From: Gnetum montanum
Lineage: Eukaryota; Streptophyta; Gnetopsida; Gnetales; Gnetaceae
Length of the DNA stretch: 64,000 nt
Assembly: GCA_015680685.1 (NCBI GenBank)
Contig: MNCI01000181.1
Location: forward strand, 68,989 to 132,988
Reading direction: 5' to 3'
A program made the translations under genes and the position numbers. Positions 56,741 through 64,000 of the stretch are shown here, piece after piece (position 1 is the stretch's first letter; each line of letters opens with the position of its first letter). Below the pieces are notes generated by a model, which did not search any database, had not been told where the DNA came from, and was given only the letters and a program-made list of their open reading frames with translations.

Positions 56741-58250
56741 AATACTTAGCTCAATGAAGAAAATGTTGTTTCTTCTTAGCATCTAACTCTTGTGGTGGTT
56801 GTTGTGTAAGGAGATAGGTCAGAATACTACTATACCAATTTTTTTCCATGGTCAATTGACTAGTTACTACACCTACAAAGAGGAGTTCATCAGGGAAGTG
56901 ATTAGAAATTGGATACTCATCCTCTTTGTTGTCCCATCGTAACTAACATAAATGATCAACAACTATGTTCTCGATGCCTTTTCAATCAATCATTGTAAGA
57001 TCGAACTCTTGTAATATTACAAGCCATCTGATGATGCAAGGGCTCACCATTGATTTATTCATTAGGAACTTTATTTCACTATGATCCATATGCACAAATA
57101 CCTTATAGCCCAAGACATAGGGCCTAAATTTTTCTAGTGCAAACACTACAACCATTAATTCTTTCTCTGGCATGGTGTAGTTAAGTTGTGCACCAGCAAT
57201 ACTCCTACTTGCATAGTGGATGTAATAAGGACATTTTTGATCATCTAACTATGTAAGTACGGCTCCTAAAGCATAATTAGATGCATCAATCATTATGTGG
57301 AATGGTCTAAACAAATCAGGAGCTTGTAGAATGGGTGTTTCTACAAGCTTCTGTTTTAAAGTTTGGAAAGCTAGTTCACATTCCCTAGTCCATTCGAAAG
57401 GTATGTCCTTTTTCGTTAGTTCAACCAATGGTTTTACAACCTTTGAAAAGTTCTCAATAAACCTTCTGTAGTTGCCAATGTGTCTAAGGAATGACTAGAT
57501 ATCTTTTACAGTTTCAGGTTGCCGAGTGATTTCTTTGATAACTTTGATCATTTCAGGGTCTACCTCTATCCCTATTTGCGAAATCTTATGTCCTAATACG
57601 ATGCCTTCTTGAACCATTAAATGGATTTTTTGCTAGTTGAGCCTTAAATTGGTTTCTACACATCACTTTAGTACTTGCTGTAACCGGTCCAAGGCTTGAT
57701 CAAAGTTCACTCCATAAGTGGAGAAGTTGTCCGGGAAAACTTCCATACAATTTCCTATCTACTGCTGGAATATGCTTAGAACTAATCATTGAAATGTTGT
57801 AGGGGCATTGCACAAGCCAAACGACATCTATTTGTATGCAAATGTTCTCCAAGGACTAGCAAACATAGTCTTGGCTTGGTCTTTTAGGGCTATTTGTATT
57901 TGGTTGTACCCACTATACCCATTCAAAAAACTATAGTAGCAATGCCCTACAATGGTGTCTAAGACTTGGTCGACGAATGGGAATGGAAAGTGGTCTTTGA
58001 ATGTTTCCATATTCAGTAGCCTAAAATCTATGCACACCCTCCATTTACCTCCCTTTTTGGGCATAATAACTAAGGGATTAACTCATTCACTCTCAGCAAT
58101 GGGGTATATGAACCCAGCTTTTAGAAGCTATTCGATTTCTTCCTTAACCACTTGCGTAATCTTTCGATTTAATCACCTCTAAAGTTGTCGTCGAGGCTTC
58201 ATGGAGGGGTCAGTGTAAATTCTAGGTTGGCATATCCTGGGATCTATTCT
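56741..58250 (-). pseudogene. RT and RNase H of element D
   Basis: At 58064-57828: MPKKGGKWRVCIDFRLLN, DHFPFPFVDQVLD and FLNGYSGYNQIQIALKDQAK. Then MSFGLCNAPTTFQ, and the active site reads VFPDNFSTYG (57740-57720) where FMDDFS is expected; the second aspartate is asparagine (GAC to AAC at 57728-57726). The connection and RNase H follow: VLGHKISQIGIEVDPE, LRHIGNYRRFIENFSK, then PEKELMVVVFALEKFRPYV and HMDHSEIKFLMNK. Only one RNase H, unlike Tat. Confidence 0.82.
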
Positions 58251-58644
58251 AGTTAACTCAGGATATGACCAAGCAAAGGCTTTCAATCATTTTTTTATTA
58301 CCTTCAACAATCTCTCTTTTTGTTGAGTTCGTGTTAATAATTACCAATTTTTCATTCTTGAGAAATATGTACTCATTACCGGTGGGCAATGGTTTTAACT
58401 CAAAGGGCTCCTACTTAAACTTATCAAGGATTTCCAACTTCCCCTAGTTGATATTTTTAATGTCAAGACTTGGAAGTTGGTGATGAACTTGCTCTAATGT
58501 GTCTATGCTATTAATGTAAGTGCAAGTCAAACCCTCAGTTGGTTCCATGCATATAGTTGAACTACTCTCTTGATCAGCTATCAGCCATTGGGTGCCTTCT
58601 TGTCTTGTGGTTGCTACATATAGGCATCTCTATATATTAGTCAC
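58251..58644. other. linker between protease and RT of D
   Basis: Decayed coding sequence on the minus strand. No separate domain. Confidence 0.4.
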
Positions 58645-60291
58645 TTATCCACACTGATTACATGCAGGTAATGTTAAACATTGTACAAACCATGCCTTCT
58701 GCTCACAATTACACCCTATTTCATTGTATGCAATGCATGGAATGTTCTTCTTCTCAATCTTCCCAAACATATTTTCCTTTGATATTTCTAGGGAAAGATC
58801 GCAGATTCCTAGGCATGCATCAATTGTGCTTAGCCATGCTCTTCCCATTATGATTAGGAAGTCCCCCTTATCATTGTTCACCTAAATCACTAGGAAGTCA
58901 GTTGGATATGACCACCCACAAACAATGGTAACAATTTCCTCCACTAGCCCTAATGGGATAGTGATGGACTAGTCGGCCAACTCTAAACAAATGTTACTTT
59001 TTTTTAGTGGAGGTAGGTTCTTAGCTTTGTACATTTCTTTAGAGATTAGGTTGACACTAGAACCTGAATCCAAAAGAGCCTTACATAGTTCATTTCTAGT
59101 GATTTGTAAATATATAAGAGGACTTCTAGGATCAAAAACTTTCCTAGGAAGATGGCCGACCTTAATCCAATCAGTGATAGAATGAGTTAACATGACCATA
59201 TGTGTTGGGCACAGTGTTTGGCCTGAAGGGAGTTCCAAAGTTTTGATTGGTAATGAGGCATCTAAAGGATTAGCTGCTTGTGATTGCAAGGGCTTAGTTG
59301 GACCGTTAGTTCTAAAGAAAGGTCTTTTCTTCATGTGGTTGTCAAAACCAATAGTAGAATGAGAGTTAACAGCCCTTGTGTCATTACATTGCTGTAGCTG
59401 GAAAGGGAGTTCATCCTGCATAACTGGAGTAGGTGGTAATGGAGATATGGGTGGAAGAGGTGTAGCTAGATGGGAAGGATAGTATGTCTATGAAACATCA
59501 CCCCTAGGAGAAGGATTCCTATAGTACTCATGGGCTTGGTAGTGAAGTTGAGTGATGTAACTAGTAGAGTCACATGGAGAGATTGGCTATTGCATGTAAT
59601 ATCCATATGGGTCAAGTTGCTGGTAAAGATACTGTTGCCGTGGTGGTGGCATTCCTGATAATTGTGGGTATTACCACTATTGATACTTCTCGACTGGGTA
59701 TGGTGGAGTTCCACTTGGATAATATGTTAAGAGTTGGCGGAACTACCTTGGGTTACCTTGAGGATAAGGTAACCTTCGAGGTGATTGCCTTTTGTTTAAT
59801 TATGGGTTGAGTGAAAACACCCCAGACTCCTACAGATGTGAGATTACAGGGCAACATCCCTTAGGATGGTCATATTGGCATATCTCGCATCCACTATCAT
59901 TTTTTATATCTAAATCCACAACCTCTTCTATGATGGAAAATTTTTCCTTACCCTTGTTACATGCATATTTTGCTTTTCTCTTTTTTTTTCTTTTCCTGTT
60001 TACTACCTTGCTCTCTAGACTCCTCTACTATTTTAAGAACGGTTTGAAATTTATCATCTAGGGAGTCCCACATTTGGTCCACCTTTGTCAATACTTCCGA
60101 TGCATGTTTTTGAATGGGCAAAGTTTTCCTATTCACCATCTCTTCGAGTGGTGACTCTTCTTCATCCTCACAAAATCTTATTCCCTTCTTTCAACGGAAA
60201 GGATCTCTATTATATTCCTCCACACTTTTTCTTTTCCATAACTCACCTTCCTCTTTAGCAACTTACTCCAATAATATTTGTACTTGATGGG
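58645..60291 (-). pseudogene. gag C-terminal part and protease of element D
   Basis: On the minus strand 60139-59957 is basic-acidic (EVLTKVDQMWDSLDDKFQTV, then SKQEKKKKEKSK). Near 59890-59850 lies a knuckle CEICQYDHPKGC (C-x2-C-x3-H-x3-C), followed by a tyrosine- and proline-rich linker (YYPSGTPPYP, QQLDPYGYYMQ). The protease starts about 59170 with ITRNELCKALLDSGSSVNLI, which holds a normal DSG active site, and goes on with NICLELAD, YPTDFLVI and DFLIIMGRAWLSTIDACL to a stop at 58645. H cuts gag at 60291. Confidence 0.75.
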
Positions 60292-61083
60292 TGTACCGCC
60301 TGAAATCGTCAGTCCTCGGCTGGAAGGGAAAAAACAGAGACCGCGGGATCGCAAGACAGGCACAGATGACCCTACCTTCGCCTGAGGGCGAGCTGGAATG
60401 CACGAAGGTAGGGTACCTTGGGTGGTCCGCACGCGGATCAGACAAGGATTTCCCTGAGCGCCACCAAAGTGTTATACGCTGGGTTATACGTAAACTATGT
60501 AACAGGTGTAAAACGGAGCGAACAGTGAAAACAGGGCGTAAACAGAGTGTGAACAGCGTAACAACGTAAACGAGGCGTATACAGCATAAACAGTGTGAAC
60601 AGGGCATAGACAGCGTAAAGCGTAAACAGGGCGTGTACAGCGTAAACAGTGTAAATAGGGCGTAAAGCGTAAAGCGTAAACAGGGCTTAGACAGCGTAAA
60701 CAGTGTAAGTGCAGCATAAACGTAAGCGAGCGTAAACAGCATAAACAAGTTTAAACAGCATAAACAAGTTTAAACAGCGTAGACAAATGTAAACAGCGTA
60801 AACAATGTGAGCGTAAACAGAACGTAAACTGTAACAATGATGCTGTAAGAAAATAGTTTTCGAGGTACCAGTCTTAACGCAGTTGTGCGTGTACACAAGG
60901 CGGACGTAAAGCCCCGGTGGGTGCAGGGAGGTGGCTGGTTCGCACAGTAGGCAAAGCGTAGAGACTGTGCTCAGTGTATAGGACTTCCAGCGTGTGAGGG
61001 TTTCAAGCTCTGGTTTTATAGCGTAATTGCTCTGGGTCTGCTCTAGTAAATTTTTGCCGACCTTGAAAACGCGGAAAACTGGG

Positions 61084-61092
61084 CTTTTTATA
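61084..61092 (-). promoter_or_regulatory. TATA box of H LTR
   Basis: TATAAAAAG on the minus strand in a GC-richer setting (CCCCTATAAAAAGCCCAG), about 610 bases after the LTR start. A transcript would start near 61055. Confidence 0.6.
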
Positions 61093-61229
61093 GGGGAAGG
61101 GTTTCCGGGAAAATCGGGTTGGGAGACACGTGGCGTGTCGACCGGGCGTGTACATCTTAGAAATATGGTATACGCTGGGCGTATACACTACATCAGGCCA
61201 GCGTATACGCTGGACTTGCTGGGCGTGTG

Positions 61230-61420
61230 AACTTGGATGGATGGTGGCGTATACGCTAGGCGTATACGCTGATGGATGCTGGTGTATGCGCTGGGCGTAT
61301 ACGCTGATGGATGTTGGCGTATACGTTGGGCATATATGCTTATGGATGCTGGCGTACACGCTGGGGCGTATACGCTGATGGACGCTGGCGTATACGCTGG
61401 GCATATACGCTGATGGAGGC
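61230..61420. repeat. 35-bp GTATACGC array in the H LTR
   Basis: The segment GCTGATGGATG or its variants begins at 61268, 61303, 61338, 61374 and 61409, i.e. every 35 or 36 bases, with GCGTATACGCTGG between. Each unit contains the palindrome GCGTATACGC. Confidence 0.8.
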
Positions 61421-61702
61421 CGGTGTCGACTTACTTCAATTCTTGCTCCTGTTGCACCTGTTGAGTGTACATGAGGCGTGTATGCTGAGGGTCGGGCGTA
61501 TACGCTGGGCATAGACGCTGGGCGCATACACCGGGCGTAGATGCGGGGCGTAGACGTTGGCACAACACTTGGTAAAAAAATCGAGTGTTTCGATCCTCAA
61601 AATCGCCATGTGACTTCAAATGTAGCCAACGTCGTTTGAGGGTCACGGGGACCTGCTTCTTGTAGGACAAGTGCCAAACTCAAAATTTTTTGTGGTGTTT
61701 CA

Positions 61703-61720
61703 TTGGCCCCTCTTTGTTGA
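61703..61720 (-). other. polypurine tract of element H
   Basis: AAAGAGGGGCCAA precedes TGAAACACC on the minus strand, as in element A. Confidence 0.6.
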
Positions 61721-62690
61721 CGTTTGGAGGAATCTACCCGAGAAGCATCGACAAAGAAGCGCAAAACACCACAAGCAACTTGATAAAAGCTTTGTCCCTT
61801 GCCACTTGACTAGACGTCATCGTACCGTGTTTAGTAGTGTATGGGATTGAAAAAGGTGAAATTGGTAGCTGGTAGAAGAGAAGGGATTGTGGGGATTAGT
61901 GATTGTCCGAGGGATCATGCTGGGGAAATGGGATGCTCAGGTGTGCGGCATGCCGGTCCTTGTCGATAGCCATTTTTTTTGGCAGACTCGAAATTCAGGC
62001 ATGCGATGCACGTCCTTTGGCGGAACATTGCTCTTGGTTAGTGTTCAAGAGGTCTTGTTGTCAACGCCAAAGCCATGGGGTGATGTTTTGCATTCTTTGG
62101 AGGAACAGCACCCTTCTTTGGGGAGACTGTAAGAGAAGAGCCAAAGCCACGCAACAGGATATTTCTTGATTGCTTTTGACATGAGTACCTATTTTCAAAA
62201 CAGATGCCTTCCCGCCTAGGGCTGGTATGGGAAGTGCCAAGGGTCCCTTTTTTTTTTGTTTTTTTTTTTTGAACGGTAAACTGTACTCATGTGCGAATAT
62301 TGTGTTTTGTGTGTTGCGACTGCTGTAATGCTTTGCAGTGTGCAATAGTTTGGTGAGCAGATAGTGCATTTTCGGGGAATGGGAATGTACGGGTTAACGG
62401 TTTGATTTAGTCTTACAAGGTGGATTGATGGACATTGCCTCACCTTGTTGCCTATAATAAAATGCAGTCTCGTACAAGCACCTCTGAGCGTCATCCTGCA
62501 AACATAACTCCAAGGAGACAAGAAAACCATGAGTGAATAAATGAGCTTATATTTAAACAGCTGCAGGTGGACAAAAATATTGGGGGCGATTCTGAGCACT
62601 GAGTGCAAATGTCGACGATGTTGATGAGATTGTGTGCCGATGAGGGATGGAATGATTCTGATGAATGAATATGGTTGTGGAGTGAAGGGT
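61721..62690. other. 3' untranslated region of element H
   Basis: No coding match. Long T-rich runs lie at 62248-62270. A CGTCCTTTGGCGGAACA / CATTCTTTGGAGGAACA duplication is visible at 62009 and 62089. Confidence 0.45.
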
Positions 62691-62694
62691 CGGA

Positions 62695-63155
62695 GACGAA
62701 CGTGCCAGTTTACAGTCTTGACGGACTATCATGGGTTAGCTTTATGTCGTAACCCGTTGGACATTGCCCGTTTAGCGTCGTGGCGGACGGTATGTTGCCA
62801 GTTTCGAGTCTTAGCGGACCATGCAGAGGCAAGCTAGTTTATAGTCTTAGTGGACTCTGATGGTTCTGGCGGTGACATTTTACTGTCATGCCAAAAGGAT
62901 GCTAGTTTATCGTCATTGCAGACACTGTGGGATATCAGTTTATTGTCATAATACCAGGACAATGGTGGTGTCAGTTTTAAGTCGTAACCCAAGACTGTTC
63001 TATGGTATCAGTTTATAGTCATAATCCAGGACTTGCTGTGGTATCAGTTTATAGTCGTGATTCCAGGACTATCTGTGGTATCAGTTTATAGTTGTGATTC
63101 CAGGACTAATCTGTGGTATCAGTTTATAGTCGTGATTCCAAGACTAACACATACC
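62695..63155 (-). repeat. 36-38-bp tandem array in the 3' untranslated region of H
   Basis: About thirteen copies of a unit with core CAGTTTATAGTCGTGATTCC on the plus strand. In the last four units the cores begin at 63009, 63045, 63082 and 63120. On the minus strand the cores read GACTATAAACTG or GACTTAAAACTG, the same as cores of the 66-bp array of A (23742: GACTTAAAACT). Confidence 0.8.
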
Positions 63156-63166
63156 TGAGCTCAAAT

Positions 63167-64000
63167 TTATGTATAAAACGGTTTCATGAACAAGTGATTG
63201 GTTGGATTTGCAAATTCTTTTCCGTCCATGTCAGCTAGCTTGAAAGCTCCGTTGTCGAATGCTTTGGTGACCAGATAAGGCCCTTCCCAGTTGACTGAGA
63301 ATTTATCTGGGTGTTCACGAACAACCTTAAGCACGAGGTCTCCTTCTTTGATGGGGTGCTTATGAACGTCATGCCGATGTCGTTGCCGCTGTTGTTTTTG
63401 ATACCATTCAATCTGATCGAGTGCGCATACGTGCTCCTCCTCCACTGAGTCCCGGTCAATGATGCGTAGCTCATTTTTTTGCTCATCGTCAAGGAGTCCG
63501 GAAAGCGTGATCCTTAGAAATGATACCTGTAATTCCAAAGGTAACACAGCTTCTGAACCGTAAGTAAGACTGTACGGGGTTTTACCTGTCGAGGTCCGGT
63601 GTGTAGTACGATATGCCCACAACGCATACACTAGTTGTTCGTGCCATCTTCGTTTACTTTGGGCAAGCATCTTTTTGAGTATTGTGATGATTGTCTTATT
63701 TGTTACTTCCACCTGCCCATTTCTCTAAGGATAGTAAGGGGATGAAAACGAATGTTTGATCCCTAGACTATCACAAAACGTTTTGGTCTCGGCACTGCTA
63801 AATTGTGGCCCATTGTCAGTGATGATTGTCATGGGAATGCCAAAACGGGTCACAATGTTTTTGAGGATGAAGTGGCACACGTGTTTAGAAGTAGTTTTTC
63901 GAAGGGGCGCAGCTTCTACCCATTTCGTGAAATATTCGGTTGCCGTTATGATAAAACCATGCCCGGTGGAAGATGTGGGTGTTATCGGGCCTATAAGGTC
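63167..64000 (-). pseudogene. integrase of element H (partial)
   Basis: On the minus strand: DLIGPITPTSSTGHGFIITA, TEYFTKWVEAAPLRKTTSK, FGIPMTIITDNGPQFSS (second aspartate kept), SSPYYP, then one stop (TAG at about 63725) before NGQVEVTNK with the glutamate kept. The open part 63712-63167 holds VYALWAYRTTHRTSTGKTPY, then SEAVLPLELQV, IKEGDLVLKVV and WEGPYLVTKAFDNGAFKLAD. It is close to the integrase of A and supplies the core segment that A lacks. The N-terminal zinc domain lies outside. Confidence 0.88.

Larger units (their letters stand above)
52855..60291 (-). mobile_element. Ty3/gypsy (Athila-like) element D, 5' part outside
   Basis: Read on the minus strand: gag end with zinc knuckle, protease, RT, RNase H, integrase, a 2-kb 3' region, polypurine tract, 3' LTR. 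It is inserted in copia G at 52854 and is itself cut by H at 60291, so its 5' LTR and most of gag lie beyond 64000. RT and integrase text resemble the Athila group rather than Tat; there is no second RNase H. All enzymes carry lesions. Confidence 0.75.
60292..61702 (-). repeat. 3' LTR of element H
   Basis: 1411 bases. On the minus strand it starts TGAAACACC like A and ends CGGTACA (A: CGTTACA). The block GATCAGACAAGG-TTTCCCT matches GATCAGACAGGGACTTACTT of A. It is built largely of arrays: AGCGTAAACAG-type units at 60480-60830 and a 35-base GTATACGCTGATGG array at 61230-61420. Three long minus or plus ORFs here (for example 61003-61563) are repeat artefacts. Confidence 0.85.
60292..64000 (-). 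mobile_element. Tat-lineage element H, 3' part
   Basis: 3' LTR, polypurine tract, 3' untranslated region with tandem array, and integrase of an element related to A. It extends beyond the window. It is inserted in the gag of D; the left flank is ATGGG (60287-60291), whose partner should lie past 64000. It keeps far more CpG than its neighbours and has the fewest stops, so it is the youngest element here. Confidence 0.85.

Noticed and set aside
60263-60748. 161-codon minus ORF rich in leucine, tyrosine and threonine (FTL, YAL)
   Set aside because: It comes from the AGCGTAAACAG repeat zone; no protein logic.
61003-61563. 186-codon minus ORF rich in YTP, YAR and IR
   Set aside because: It is a translation of the 35-bp GTATACGC array in the H LTR; similar ORFs appear in other frames and on the other strand.
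1-64000. Host genes, tRNA, rRNA
   Set aside because: No exon pattern outside the element-borne antisense genes, no tRNA box A/B pair with cloverleaf and no rRNA text was seen; a tRNAscan and protein search would be needed to be sure.

Overview
This window looks like intergenic DNA of a seed plant with a large, slowly purged genome. I find no ordinary host gene, rRNA, tRNA or CRISPR. Almost all of it can be assigned to LTR retrotransposons, most of them old and full of stop codons, inserted into one another. The species cannot be read from the sequence. The mix of Tat-lineage and Athila-lineage Ty3/gypsy elements with a SIRE-like Ty1/copia element, in many decayed copies, would suit a gymnosperm or a giant-genome angiosperm.

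Layout. 1-1021: the 3' part of a Tat-type LTR (E, plus strand). 1022-1682: one copy of an LTR-like repeat (F, minus). 1683 to about 29981: an Athila-type element (B, plus) with gag and protease but no recognisable RT or integrase. It is split in its second ORF by a complete Tat-lineage element (A, plus, 9235-26585), with both LTRs, TG...CA ends and a perfect CCATG target duplication. About 30001-48339: an older Tat element (C, minus), with pol at 30480-33960, gag-protease at 42330-45650, a primer-binding site at 46591-46607 and a 5' LTR that carries a solo LTR (J). 48340-49020: the second F copy (plus). 49296-52854: the 3' part of a copia element (G, minus). 52855-60291: a gypsy element D (minus), inserted in G. 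60292-64000: a Tat element H (minus), inserted in D; only its 3' LTR, 3' untranslated region and part of its integrase are inside the window.

The main discovery is a gene carried inside A and C on the strand opposite to gag and pol, between protease and reverse transcriptase. In A it lies on the minus strand (15482 to about 19420) and in C on the plus strand (about 38110-41604). The two copies align block by block through at least seven exons with matching exon lengths, and the six introns fall at the same places. Its product, roughly 1000 residues with a long coiled-coil-like part and an acidic tail, matches no family I recognise. Antisense ORFs are known from Tat elements, but the ones I know of lie between integrase and the 3' LTR. 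A spliced antisense gene in the protease-RT gap is the part of this window most likely to be new.

Other themes. Several elements carry private tandem arrays: a 66-bp higher-order array in the 3' untranslated region of A, a 36-38-bp array with a related core in H, 35-bp GTATACGC arrays in the H LTR, and GACATCT clusters in and beside C, F and G. The RT active sites of A, C and D have all lost the second aspartate to asparagine, as CpG deamination would predict, while the CpG-free copia site still reads YVDD. A single N at 22472 sits exactly where A lacks the first half of its integrase core.
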